Positions 18,671 through 27,036 of a stretch of 64,000 nt of DNA are shown here, piece after piece; position 1 is the first letter of the stretch, and each line of letters starts with the position of its first letter. Source of the DNA: Pseudomonas sp. TH41 (GTDB lineage Bacteria; Pseudomonadota; Gammaproteobacteria; Pseudomonadales; Pseudomonadaceae); the NCBI RefSeq assembly GCF_016650695.1, contig NZ_JAEKFH010000003.1:578001-642000 (forward strand), in the 5' to 3' direction. The notes below the pieces were generated by a model. It ran no database searches. It saw only the letters and a program-made list of their open reading frames with translations, and was not told where the DNA came from. The translations under genes were made by a program, and so were the position numbers.

Positions 18671-20419
18671 ATGAAACCCCATGCCACGGCTTACAGCCAA
18701 CGCTTGTTGCGCGGTCAGTCACCCTCTTATGAACGTTTGCAGGCACGTCTGGCCGAAGACGGCAGCGAATTGGGCGTCGCGCCGATTGCCGTGCACTGCG
18801 GCTGGGGGCGGTTGCTGATCGGCCACACGTTTCCCGATGCCGCCAGCCTCGCCCAGGAACTGCTCAACGAGCACCCCGGCGAGCGTGACATCGCCCTCTA
18901 TGTCGCCGCACCCCAACAAGTAGTGGGGCTGGAGCCGGCGCAGCTGTTTCTCGACCCGTCCGACACCTTGCGTTTGTGGTTCAGCGATTACCGTCAGGCA
19001 ACCCGCGTTTTTCGCGGCTTTCGCATCCGCCGGGCCCAGAGCGACGCAGACTGGCAGTCAATTAATCAGCTGTACCAGGCGCGCGGCATGTTGCCAATCG
19101 ATGCGAGTTTGCTGACGCCACGTCATCTGGGCGGCCCGGTCTACTGGCTGGCCGAAGATGAGGACAGCGGCGCGATCATCGGCAGTGTCATGGGCCTCAA
19201 TCACCATAAGGCGTTCAACGATCCGGAAAACGGCAGCAGCCTGTGGTGCCTGGCGGTCGATCCGCAATGTTCACGGCCGGGGGTGGGTGAAGTGCTGGTA
19301 CGGCACCTGATCGAACACTTCATGAGCCGTGGGCTGAGTTACCTCGACCTGTCGGTATTGCACGACAACCGGCAGGCGAAAAATCTTTACGCCAAGCTTG
19401 GCTTTCGCAACCTGTCGACCTTCGCGATCAAGTGCAAGAACGGCATCAATCAGCCGCTGTTTCTAGGCCCCGGTCCCGAGGCGGACTTCAATCCGTATGC
19501 ACGGATTATCGTCGAGGAAGCCCATCGTCGCGGCATCGATGTGCAGGTCGATGACGCCGACGCCGGGATGTTCACCCTCAGTCATGGCGGGCGTCGGGTG
19601 CGCTGTCGTGAATCTCTGAGCGACCTGACCAGCGCCATCAGCATGAGCCTGTGCCAGGACAAAAGCCTGACGCACAAAGTGCTCAAGGCTGCCGGTCTGA
19701 AATTGCCCATCCAGCAACTGGCCGGCAATGCCGATGACAACCTGGCGTTTCTCGAGGAGCACGAACGGGTGGTGGTCAAGCCGCTGGATGGCGAACAGGG
19801 CCAAGGCGTTGCCGTGGATTTGCAGACGATTGAAGAGGTACAGCAGGCGATCGAGGCCGCCCGACAATTCGATAGCCGCGTGCTGCTGGAAAGCTTTCAC
19901 GAAGGCCTCGACCTGCGGATCCTGGTGATTGGTTTTGAGGTCGTTGCCGCCGCGATTCGTCGACCGGCCGAAGTGGTGGGCGATGGTCAACATTCCCTCG
20001 GCGCACTGATCGAAGCCCAGAGCCGGCGCCGTCAGGCAGCGACCGGTGGTGAAAGCAAAATCCCGCTGGACCCTGAGACTCAGCGCACTTTGCACGCCGC
20101 GAGTTACGACTACAGCAGCATTCTGCCGGCGGGCGAGCATCTGTTCGTACGGCGCACAGCAAATCTTCATACCGGCGGGATTCTTGAGGACGTGACAGCG
20201 ATCCTTCATCCGACGTTAGTGGATGCGGCGGTACGAGCGGCGCGGGCGTTGGACATCCCGATGGTCGGGCTCGACCTGATGGTGCCTGCCGCCGACCAAC
20301 CGGAGTACGTGTTTATCGAAGCCAATGAACGCGCCGGACTGGCCAATCATGACCCGCAGCCGACCGCCGAGCGGTTTGTGGATTTGTTGTTTCCGCACAG
20401 TCAGCCAGCAGCTTCGTAG
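18671..20419 (+). CDS. ngg: N-acetylglutaminylglutamine synthetase (GNAT + ATP-grasp)
   Basis: 582 residues with two enzymatic parts: a GNAT acetyltransferase domain around residues 115-260 (LWCLAVDPQCSRPGVGEVLV acetyl-CoA segment) and a C-terminal ATP-grasp ligase, about 320-575 (VVKPLDGEQGQGVAV, VFIEANERAG). One protein thus acetylates glutamine and ligates it to a second glutamine, the step before amidation by the upstream gene product. The 3-base gap means co-transcription. A perfect 41-base inverted repeat follows 7 bases after the stop. Confidence 0.93.
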   Translation: MKPHATAYSQRLLRGQSPSYERLQARLAEDGSELGVAPIAVHCGWGRLLIGHTFPDAASLAQELLNEHPGERDIALYVAAPQQVVGLEPAQLFLDPSDTLRLWFSDYRQATRVFRGFRIRRAQSDADWQSINQLYQARGMLPIDASLLTPRHLGGPVYWLAEDEDSGAIIGSVMGLNHHKAFNDPENGSSLWCLAVDPQCSRPGVGEVLVRHLIEHFMSRGLSYLDLSVLHDNRQAKNLYAKLGFRNLSTFAIKCKNGINQPLFLGPGPEADFNPYARIIVEEAHRRGIDVQVDDADAGMFTLSHGGRRVRCRESLSDLTSAISMSLCQDKSLTHKVLKAAGLKLPIQQLAGNADDNLAFLEEHERVVVKPLDGEQGQGVAVDLQTIEEVQQAIEAARQFDSRVLLESFHEGLDLRILVIGFEVVAAAIRRPAEVVGDGQHSLGALIEAQSRRRQAATGGESKIPLDPETQRTLHAASYDYSSILPAGEHLFVRRTANLHTGGILEDVTAILHPTLVDAAVRAARALDIPMVGLDLMVPAADQPEYVFIEANERAGLANHDPQPTAERFVDLLFPHSQPAAS

Positions 20420-20426
20420 TGATGTA

Positions 20427-20524
20427 GTGCCTGGATGGGCCCCTTCGCGAGCAAGCCCGCTCCCACAGGGGAACGCGTTCAAATGTGGGAGCGGGCTTGC
20501 TCGCGAAGGGGCCCATCCAGGCAC
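20427..20524. repeat. REPIN with 41-base perfect arms
   Basis: Arms 20427-20467 and 20484-20524 are perfect complements over 41 bases with a 16-base loop. The inner ~25 bases are the common CGCGAGCAAGCCCGCTCCCAC REP core; the outer 16 (GTGCCTGGATGGGCCC) are unique to this copy. It sits inside the presumed NAGGN operon, between the synthetase and the peptidase genes. Confidence 0.95.
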
Positions 20525-20610
20525 CAAAACTCTACAGCCCAGACACTTCAGCAAATCTGTGCTCTCCCCTCATCGAAACCATCGATGTTCTTTACTCATC
20601 AGGAGTTTCC

Positions 20611-21801
20611 ATGACCAGCAAAATTCCCGAACCGGATCTCAACTACCTGCAAAAAGTCCTGTTGGAAATGCTCGCCATTCCCAGCCCGACCGGGTTCACC
20701 GACACCATTGTGCGTTACGTCGCCGAACGCCTTGAAGAGCTGGGCATTCCGTTTGAAATGACCCGCCGCGGGACCATCCGCGCCACGCTCAAGGGCAAGA
20801 AGAACAGCCCCGACCGGGCGGTCTCCGCGCACCTGGACACCATTGGCGCCGCCGTCCGCGCGGTGAAGGACAACGGCCGTCTGACGTTGGCCCCCGTGGG
20901 TTGCTGGTCCAGCCGTTTTGCAGAAGGCAGTCGGGTGAGTCTGTTTACCGATAACGGCGTGATCCGTGGCAGCGTGTTGCCGTTGATGGCGTCGGGGCAC
21001 GCGTTCAACACGGCCGTGGATGAGATGCCAATCAGCTGGGATCACATCGAACTGCGCTTGGACGCCTATTGCGCCACCCGCGCCGATTGCGATTCGCTGG
21101 GCATCAGCGTCGGCGATTTCGTTGCTTTCGACCCACTGCCGGAGTTCACTGAAAGCGGCCACATCAGCGCTCGTCACCTCGACGACAAGGCTGGTGTTGC
21201 TGCACTACTGGCGGCACTTAAAGCGATTGTCGACAGCGGCGAAGCGTTGATGATCGACTGTCATCCGCTGTTCACCATCACCGAGGAAACCGGCAGTGGC
21301 GCTGCGGCAGCGCTACCTTGGGACGTCAGTGAGTTCGTGGGCATCGACATTGCGCCGGTGGCGCCGGGCCAACACTCCAGCGAACACGCCGTGAGTGTGG
21401 CGATGCAGGATTCTGGCGGACCTTATGACTACCACCTGTCGCGGCATCTGCTGCGATTGGCCAGTGACAATGAGTTGCCGGTGCGCCGCGACCTGTTTCG
21501 TTACTACTTCAGCGATGCCCATTCGGCGGTCACCGCCGGCCACGATATTCGCACCGCCCTGCTCGCCTTCGGCTGCGACGCCACTCACGGCTACGAACGT
21601 ACCCACATCGACAGCCTCGCCGCCCTCAGCCGCCTGCTCGGCGCCTACATCCTCAGCCCTCCGGTATTTGCCAGCGACGCACAACCGGCCAAGGGTTCGC
21701 TGGACCGGTTCAGTCATCAGATCGAACATGACACGCAGATGGAAAGCGATACGCGGGTGCCATCGGTGGATAGTCTGGTGGGGCAGCGGTCGGATAGCTG
21801 A
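20611..21801 (+). CDS. M42-family metallopeptidase of the NAGGN osmoprotectant locus
   Basis: 396 residues from the ATG at 20611, which has AGGAG at 20601-20605; the frame stays open upstream through the REPIN, but that part is not credible as protein. Metal-binding and catalytic motifs are SAH74LD76, LDDKAGVAA, ITEETGSG (general base Glu pair) and FSDAHSA. M42 peptidases are dinuclear aminopeptidases. The position directly after asnO-ngg is conserved in Pseudomonas and suggests a role in NAGGN turnover or processing, which has not been proven from sequence. Confidence 0.9.
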   Translation: MTSKIPEPDLNYLQKVLLEMLAIPSPTGFTDTIVRYVAERLEELGIPFEMTRRGTIRATLKGKKNSPDRAVSAHLDTIGAAVRAVKDNGRLTLAPVGCWSSRFAEGSRVSLFTDNGVIRGSVLPLMASGHAFNTAVDEMPISWDHIELRLDAYCATRADCDSLGISVGDFVAFDPLPEFTESGHISARHLDDKAGVAALLAALKAIVDSGEALMIDCHPLFTITEETGSGAAAALPWDVSEFVGIDIAPVAPGQHSSEHAVSVAMQDSGGPYDYHLSRHLLRLASDNELPVRRDLFRYYFSDAHSAVTAGHDIRTALLAFGCDATHGYERTHIDSLAALSRLLGAYILSPPVFASDAQPAKGSLDRFSHQIEHDTQMESDTRVPSVDSLVGQRSDS

Positions 21802-21830
21802 CTTGGGATTTTCGCTGGCTCGGACATCGC

Positions 21831-21915
21831 CTTCGCGAGCAGGCTCGCTCCCACAGTTGACTGCATTCCTCCTGCAGGAACTCGGTCAAATGTGGGAGCG
21901 AGCCTGCTCGCGAAG
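21831..21915. repeat. REPIN (CGCGAGCAGGCTCGCTCCCAC type)
   Basis: Perfect 25-base arms 21831-21855 and 21891-21915, separated by 35 bases, between the M42 peptidase gene and yheU. Confidence 0.95.
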
Positions 21916-22002
21916 ACGCCAGATCAGGCGCCCATTTCTCCCCAGACTAGCCGCAATCTTTCATTCGCCGTAGCATCGCGCCATTGTTTACCCGAGGTGC
22001 CT

Positions 22003-22230
22003 ATGCTGATTCCCCACGACCAACTTGAAGTCGACACCCTGACCCGCCTGATCGAGGACTTCGTGACCCGCGACGGCACAGACAACGGCGATGACACGCC
22101 GCTGGAAACCCGTGTGTTGCGCGTGCGCCAGGCGTTGACCAAGGGCCAGGCGCTGATTGTCTTCGATCCGGAAAGCGAGCAATGCCAGTTGATGCTCAAG
22201 CATGATGTGCCCAAGCACCTGTTTGACTGA
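22003..22230 (+). CDS. YheU family (UPF0270) protein
   Basis: 75 residues, beginning MLIPHDQLEVDTLTRLIEDF and containing ALIVFDPESEQCQL, the pattern of the small YheU family. RBS GAGG lies about 7 bases before the ATG. It is cytoplasmic, acidic and of unknown function. It converges on the csrA gene with only 5 bases between the two stops, so transcripts may overlap. Confidence 0.88.
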   Translation: MLIPHDQLEVDTLTRLIEDFVTRDGTDNGDDTPLETRVLRVRQALTKGQALIVFDPESEQCQLMLKHDVPKHLFD

Positions 22231-22235
22231 GATGT

Positions 22236-22421
22236 TCAGCAACCTTTGGCTTTTGCCCGTTTGACCTGGATGCGCTTATAGACTTCAGCCCGGTGCACAT
22301 TGACGTTGGGTGGCGCTTCTATGCCGAAGCGCACACTACCGCCGTTGACGGCCACAATGCGCACCGTAATGTTGTCACCGATGGAAATCAATTCGCCCAC
22401 AACGCGGCTGAGTACAAGCAT
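22236..22421 (-). CDS. csrA: CsrA/Rsm family RNA-binding translational regulator
   Basis: 61 residues: MLVLSRVVGELISIGDNITV and FGIEAPPNVNVHRAEVYKRI are nearly invariant CsrA segments, including the RNA-contacting N-terminal strand (L4, R6) and the VHRAE motif with Arg44-type residue. CsrA dimers bind GGA motifs in leaders and are titrated by GacA-controlled sRNAs in Pseudomonas. P. fluorescens strains carry several paralogues (RsmA, RsmE, RsmI). This copy is not beside alaS or a Ser-tRNA cluster here, so it is probably not RsmA itself; which paralogue it is remains open. Confidence 0.93.
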   Translation of the reverse strand: MLVLSRVVGELISIGDNITVRIVAVNGGSVRFGIEAPPNVNVHRAEVYKRIQVKRAKAKGC

Positions 22422-22574
22422 GGCATTCGTCCTTCAGGGTTACCGGACCTTGAAGATGCCCGGCGCGGCGCGGGGCTTCAATGCGATGCAGGCAAATCAG
22501 TCCCGCCCTACAGCGCCCGACGAATCACCCTTTCGGAAACGTCTGACAAAGCCGTTATATGTAGGAGGGATCCG

Positions 22575-22907
22575 TCAGGAAGCGGAGAGCCGCGGGCCGA
22601 AAAGGATGACACTGGCCCCGATCACGCACAGCGCCACGCCGAACCAGTCCGAGCCCAGCGGGCGAATCCGCTCGACTACCGCCAGCCAGCCAATTGACGC
22701 AATGATGTAGATGCCGCCGTAGGCGGCATAGGCACGACCGGCGTAGGTCGCTTCGACGCGGGTCAGCAGCAGCGCGAACAAGGTCAGGCTGAGCAGCCCC
22801 GGCACGACCCACCAGGCGCTTTTGCCTTGGCGCAGCCACATCCAGAAAGCGAAGCAGCCGGCGATTTCAAACAGCGCGGCGAGGAAAAACCACAGGTAAT
22901 TGAGCAT
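22575..22907 (-). CDS. ynfA: YnfA family (UPF0060) small inner-membrane protein
   Basis: 110 residues with four hydrophobic helices, the size and hallmark sequence of YnfA ([40 protein letters not shown]). The family belongs to the small-multidrug-resistance-like fold and has been linked to efflux. The start ATG follows AGACCTTTGC with a weak RBS. It is monocistronic between csrA and an SDR gene. Confidence 0.92.
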   Translation of the reverse strand: MLNYLWFFLAALFEIAGCFAFWMWLRQGKSAWWVVPGLLSLTLFALLLTRVEATYAGRAYAAYGGIYIIASIGWLAVVERIRPLGSDWFGVALCVIGASVILFGPRLSAS

Positions 22908-22971
22908 GCAAAGGTCTCGCGAGGAAGGCCGGTTGCGGCCACCCTAACGAGCGTGCTGCGTGCGGGCAAGC

Positions 22972-23787
22972 TTAGCCTGCGGCTTGTTTGGCCTTGGCGC
23001 GCATCTTATCGGCCATGACCTTCATTTCGTTGTAGAGCAGTTGCGGATTTTTCTGTTTGATCGCCCAGGCCATGCGGCCCTGTTCGTGGGGCAGAATCAT
23101 GAATTCGCCGGCGGCGACGTGTTGGTAGATATAGTCGGCAATGTCGGCAGCGGTGATCGGCGAGCTCTCAAGCAGCTTGCCGACCTGGGCTTTCATGGCC
23201 GGCGTCGGGCCACGGAAGGAGTCCAGCAAGTTGGTCTGGAAGAACGACGGGCACACCACGTGCACACCGATTTCCTGCTGTGCCAGTTCGATCAGCAGGC
23301 TTTCGGACAATGCCACCACGCCCGCCTTGGCGACGTTGTAGTTGCTCATGGCCGGGCCTTGCATCAGGGCCGCCATCGAGGCGATGTTAATGATTTTGCC
23401 TTTAGTTTTTTCTAGCAGTGGCAGGAAGGCCTTGCAACCCTTGACCACACCCATCAGGTTAATCGCGATCTGCCAGTCCCAGTCTTCCAGGGACAGCTCA
23501 TTGAAAAAACCACCCGAGGCAACGCCGGCATTGTTGACGATGACGTCGATGCCACCGAGCTTCTCTTCGCAGGCCTGAGCGAAGGCGGTCAGTTGACTGT
23601 AGTCGCGCACATCACAGCGTTGGATAAAACCATCGCCGCCGGCTTCGCGAACCCGTTTCAAGGTTTCCTGCAGCCCCGGCTCGCTGACATCCGACAACGC
23701 CAACTGCCAGCCTTCACGGGCCCAGCGCAATGCGATTTCGCGACCTAAGCCCGAGCCCGCGCCAGTGATCATCATGCGATTTTGCAT
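22972..23787 (-). CDS. Short-chain dehydrogenase/reductase (SDR)
   Basis: 271 residues of a classical SDR: cofactor-binding TGAGSGLG near the N-terminus, NNAG near residue 86, catalytic Ser in INIASMAA and Y-x-x-x-K (YNVAK) around residues 152-156. The C-terminal segment beyond residue 220 is helical and lysine-rich. The ATG at 23787 (MQNRMMITGAGSG) is the only sensible start; the frame continues upstream without coding character. The substrate is not predictable. A long A-rich upstream region separates it from the DUF3309 gene. Confidence 0.88.
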   Translation of the reverse strand: MQNRMMITGAGSGLGREIALRWAREGWQLALSDVSEPGLQETLKRVREAGGDGFIQRCDVRDYSQLTAFAQACEEKLGGIDVIVNNAGVASGGFFNELSLEDWDWQIAINLMGVVKGCKAFLPLLEKTKGKIINIASMAALMQGPAMSNYNVAKAGVVALSESLLIELAQQEIGVHVVCPSFFQTNLLDSFRGPTPAMKAQVGKLLESSPITAADIADYIYQHVAAGEFMILPHEQGRMAWAIKQKNPQLLYNEMKVMADKMRAKAKQAAG

Positions 23788-24077
23788 AGCAAACAGCCTT
23801 GTTGTTCGGAGGAAGATGCGCCGAGTGTAGCGAAGGATATTGTCCAACCCACGCTCCATCAGATTGCTGAATGGCTCGAGCAAACCGTGGGCGCGACGGC
23901 GTTAACCAGAACCAACAAAAAAAAGGAAATAAGCCTTTGTTCAAAAAACATTAAAAAAACTTGGAATTTTCCTTCGTTCGCCACAGTCGGATTTTGTAAG
24001 CAGCTCGAATTAATTGCATTCCAGCTGATAGTTAAAAGGCTAGGTCATTCCAGAACACTTCCAACAAGGAAATAGAC
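23788..24077. other. Intergenic region between divergent SDR and DUF3309 genes
   Basis: 290 bases, markedly A/T-rich at 23920-24060, containing homopolymeric A tracts. It must hold the promoters of both flanking genes. I see no further gene, repeat or palindrome in it. Confidence 0.6.
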
Positions 24078-24230
24078 ATGGGCACAATTCTTATCGTTAT
24101 CCTGATCCTGTTGCTGGTGGGTGGTTTGCCAGTGTTCCCGCACTCCAGAAGTTGGGGTTATGGCCCGTCGGGCATCATCGGCGTGGTGTTGGTGGTGCTG
24201 TTAATCCTGCTGTTGCTGGGCAAGATATAA
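24078..24230 (+). CDS. DUF3309 family small hydrophobic peptide
   Basis: A 50-residue protein with two hydrophobic segments around a short polar loop: GTILIVILILLLVGGLPVF, then HSRSWGYGPSG, then IIGVVLVVLLILLLLGKI. This is the typical DUF3309 pattern found as a short membrane peptide in many proteobacteria. AAGGAA lies 6 bases upstream of the ATG. A hairpin terminator follows. Function unknown; the position after a long A/T-rich leader suggests conditional expression. Confidence 0.85.
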   Translation: MGTILIVILILLLVGGLPVFPHSRSWGYGPSGIIGVVLVVLLILLLLGKI

Positions 24231-24247
24231 AGATTTAGCAGGCAAAA

Positions 24248-24276
24248 AAAAGAGGCCCTTATGATGGGCCTCTTTT
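24248..24276. terminator. Bidirectional rho-independent terminator
   Basis: Stem AAAGAGGCCC...GGGCCTCTTT (arms 24248-24258 and 24266-24276) flanked by A-run and T-run. It ends the DUF3309 gene on the plus strand and the LTA-synthase-like gene on the minus strand. Confidence 0.9.
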
Positions 24277-24290
24277 TAGTTGCGCCAAAC

Positions 24291-26384
24291 TTAGTCCGGC
24301 TTGCCGTCAACCACACCGGCGGTGTTGTCGAGCAGACTTTTGGTCGCTGTTTGCAAGAACGACTCAAGTTTCTGCTTGAGGACTGCTTCGTCAGCGGATT
24401 CCGGAATCACCTCACCTTTCGGATTGGCGCCCAGTTCGTACTGATACAGCTTGGGCGGCATGTCTTTGGGCAGTACCAACACTCGGTCCGCGGTCAGCAA
24501 GGCCACTGTCTGATCATTACCCGAAGGTTTGATCACGCCGAAACCCTTGTCGCCTTCCGGGAGGTTCAGCAGATCACGACCCCAGCATTGATGCACCACG
24601 TCGCCACCTACGCGCCCCATGATGGTCGGCACGATGTCGATCTGCGTGCCTACCGTGTGGTCACGCTGGCCGAATTTTTCCTGGATGCCCGGCGCGATCA
24701 TCAGCATCGGTACGTTGAAGCGGCCCAGGTCCATTTCGGTGATTTGCTGTTCGTTGCCAAAACCGTGGTCGCCAACGACCACGAACAGGGTTTCGTTGTA
24801 GTACGGCTCTTTACGCGCCTTCTCAAAGAACTGGCCCAGCGCCCAGTCGGAGTAACGCATGGCGGTCAAATGTTCGTTGAGGGTGCCACGGTCGGTCACA
24901 GGCTCCACCGGCAATGGCGTCGGCATCGCGTATGGCGTGTGGTTGGAGAGGGTTTGCAGCAAGGCATAGAACGGTTTTTTGTCCTTGCCATCGCGTGCTT
25001 TCAACTCTTCCAGACCACGGTTGAACATGTCCTGGTCGGACACGCCCCATGTCGGGTCGGAAAACACCGGGTTAACGAAGTCGTTACGACCAATGAAATT
25101 GGTCATGCCCTGGTTGCTGAAGAAACCCGACTGGTTGTCCCAGGCAAAGTCGCCGTTGTAGACGTACACATTGTCGTAGTCACGAGCGCTGAGCAGTTGC
25201 GGCAGGCCAGACAATTTGTGGCTGCCTTCCGGGGTCTGCATCAGGTACTCGAAACCCGGCAGGTTAGGGAAGCAGGCCATCGTGGCAAACATGCCTTGGT
25301 GGGTATGGGTACCGTTGGAGAAGAAACGGTCGAACAACAGGCCTTCTTTCGACAATTTGTCGAAGTATGGCGTGATGTTGCCCGGACGACCCAGAGCGCC
25401 CACCGAGTGACCGGCGAAGCTTTCCATCAGGATCACGACGACATTCTTGATCGGCAGGGTCTTGTTGGCGTCGGGCGTGTAGTTACGGCGTACCGCGGCG
25501 ATGTCGGCATCGACCAGCTTCTCGCCCGGAATCAGCAATATGTCACGCACGGTCTGCTGGGCCAATGGTTGATCCAGCGTCGCTTTCCAGATGTTGCTGC
25601 GCTCGTCCGACATCCGGCTCTTGGCCGCGGCAATCAGTTGCAAGGTGCCGTTGAGGCCCAACTGGTTGGCGAAGTTGGAGTCCGTGGTGTAGACGTCACC
25701 CCAACGCAACGGCGGACCTTGACGCAGGGTGCCACGAGCGGCAACCACGCAGATCAGCAGGCACACCACGAACACCACAATGCGCGCATACCACGGAGCG
25801 ACCTGGCGCGTGCCGATGCTACCGCCGCTGAATGGACCGCGGGGACGGGTGGCGCGATCGGCGCCCTTGAACGCCAGCGTCAGAATCAAAGTGCCCACAG
25901 CCCAGGCCAGCAGGTAGCGAACCACCGGAAAACCGTACCAGAGCATGCTCATAACGGTTTTCGGGTCTTCCTTTACATACTGGAAGACCAGGCCATTGAG
26001 ACGCTGGTGGAATTCACGGTAAAAGTCCATTTCCATCAGGCCGAGGAACAGCGCGATGCTGGAGGTAACAGTCAACCAGAAGCGAAAGAGCCCACGAGCC
26101 GCCATGGCCCGGGCGCTGAACAGCGCCAGCAGCAGCGGAATAATGAGATAGACCACGATGCGCAGGTCGAAACGCAGACCGTTGCCAAATGCCTCGAGGA
26201 AGGTCGAGGCCGGCGTATCGAGGATCATTGACCGGTTGTAGACCAGCAGCGCGACGCGCAGCAGGCTGAACATGACCATCATGACAAGGGCACACAGCAG
26301 CGTGTAGGCCAGATGCGATTTGACGGTCGGTTGCAGCAGGCGACTTGAAGCTCGCTGCTGATTCAGGGCGTCCGGGATTGCCAT
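24291..26384 (-). CDS. LTA synthase family protein (membrane-bound phosphoglycerol transferase/sulfatase fold)
   Basis: 697 residues: about five N-terminal transmembrane helices (to residue ~210) and a periplasmic alkaline-phosphatase/sulfatase-fold domain. Metal and nucleophile motifs are VVVILMESFAGHS (Glu ligand), SNGTHTHQGMFAT (nucleophilic Thr), YVYNGDFAWDNQ and VVVGDHGF. In Gram-negatives these enzymes transfer phosphoglycerol or phosphoethanolamine-type groups to periplasmic glucans or other envelope acceptors; the acceptor cannot be told from sequence. Monocistronic, ending at a bidirectional terminator. Confidence 0.9.
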   Translation of the reverse strand: MAIPDALNQQRASSRLLQPTVKSHLAYTLLCALVMMVMFSLLRVALLVYNRSMILDTPASTFLEAFGNGLRFDLRIVVYLIIPLLLALFSARAMAARGLFRFWLTVTSSIALFLGLMEMDFYREFHQRLNGLVFQYVKEDPKTVMSMLWYGFPVVRYLLAWAVGTLILTLAFKGADRATRPRGPFSGGSIGTRQVAPWYARIVVFVVCLLICVVAARGTLRQGPPLRWGDVYTTDSNFANQLGLNGTLQLIAAAKSRMSDERSNIWKATLDQPLAQQTVRDILLIPGEKLVDADIAAVRRNYTPDANKTLPIKNVVVILMESFAGHSVGALGRPGNITPYFDKLSKEGLLFDRFFSNGTHTHQGMFATMACFPNLPGFEYLMQTPEGSHKLSGLPQLLSARDYDNVYVYNGDFAWDNQSGFFSNQGMTNFIGRNDFVNPVFSDPTWGVSDQDMFNRGLEELKARDGKDKKPFYALLQTLSNHTPYAMPTPLPVEPVTDRGTLNEHLTAMRYSDWALGQFFEKARKEPYYNETLFVVVGDHGFGNEQQITEMDLGRFNVPMLMIAPGIQEKFGQRDHTVGTQIDIVPTIMGRVGGDVVHQCWGRDLLNLPEGDKGFGVIKPSGNDQTVALLTADRVLVLPKDMPPKLYQYELGANPKGEVIPESADEAVLKQKLESFLQTATKSLLDNTAGVVDGKPD

Positions 26385-26675
26385 GTCGTTTTAGGACCCA
26401 TTGGAAGTTGAAGTTTCAAAAATACAGCTGCGCCCTGCCCTCTTTTGGCCATTACTCGGCCCCGTGGCTTGCGCGGTGCGCAAATGTTGCACGATCAATC
26501 GCAGCATTGCCATTGATTACTGCCGGGCATTGCTGGCGCGGGCGAATTGTCTTGGAGGCTTTGTGAAAATTTCGTGCAACGCATATCTGGAAACACAATA
26601 AAGTCCCAAGCGACTGATGCCAGTTAATTCGGGCGTATATCCGTTTTTGCGGTAGCGGCTGCTGGCGGTTTTGCT
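26385..26675. other. Intergenic region upstream of the LTA-synthase-like gene
   Basis: About 290 bases with no gene I can support. It should contain the promoter for the minus-strand LTA-synthase-like gene. A 12-codon GTG frame at 26563 with a GGAGG upstream was considered and rejected. Confidence 0.5.
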
Positions 26676-26951
26676 CTTACGGCGAGTCACTTGGAAAAGC
26701 CCCAAGTCACCAAGGGCTTGCGCCCCGCCATTCGGTGCCTCGCCTGGGGGGCAGGCAGATCAAAATCTAAAGCAACATCAGGATCAAAAGATCGCAGCCT
26801 TCGGCAGCTCCTACAGAGGATACGCATTCCCTTGTAGGAGCTGCCGAAGGCTGCGATCTTTTGATGTTGAGGCACCGAACGAAAGGGGCAAGAGCCCTTG
26901 ATTACTTTGGGGTTGGGCGGCATTCCGTTCTTCCAAGTGACCCGCCGTAAG
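26676..26951. repeat. Large imperfect inverted repeat with a REPIN nested in its centre
   Basis: The outer arms begin CTTACGGCGAGTCACTTGGAA at 26676 (first 20 bases counted as the conserved edge) and end with the complement TTCCAAGTGACCCGCCGTAA-g at 26951. Inside, both arms share AAGGGCT and CGGTGCCTC-type blocks but differ in length. The centre is an independent REPIN (26785-26865). Confidence 0.85.
26785..26865. repeat. REPIN (GATCGCAGCC type) inside the larger repeat
   Basis: Perfect 32-base arms 26785-26816 and 26834-26865, same family as the elements at 10156 and 44159. The ends are further flanked by ACATC/GATGT. Confidence 0.95.
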
Positions 26952-26987
26952 TTACCTGACTGACACTAGCCCACAACCCTACCTAAT

Positions 26988-27016
26988 AAAAAACGCCCCG
27001 AACAAGTCGGGGCGCT
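26988..27016 (-). terminator. Terminator of the START-domain gene
   Basis: Stem GCCCCG (26995-27000) and CGGGGC (27008-27013) with a 7-base loop, followed on the minus strand by a U-run (A-run 26988-26993). It lies 20 bases beyond the START-domain gene stop. Confidence 0.88.
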
Positions 27017-27036
27017 TCATCAAACGAGCGACACGC

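Noticed and set aside
20485..20610. Upstream in-frame extension of the M42 peptidase
   Set aside because: It would translate the REPIN arm; the ATG at 20611 has a proper RBS.
24261..26231. 656-codon open frame on the plus strand
   Set aside because: It is exactly antisense to the LTA-synthase-like gene; it is open because of GC-rich codon bias, has no RBS and no recognisable domain.
26563..26601. 12-codon GTG frame with a good GGAGG upstream
   Set aside because: Too short to judge, no recognisable leader-peptide features (no codon run, no attenuator hairpin) and the next gene downstream on that strand is far away.
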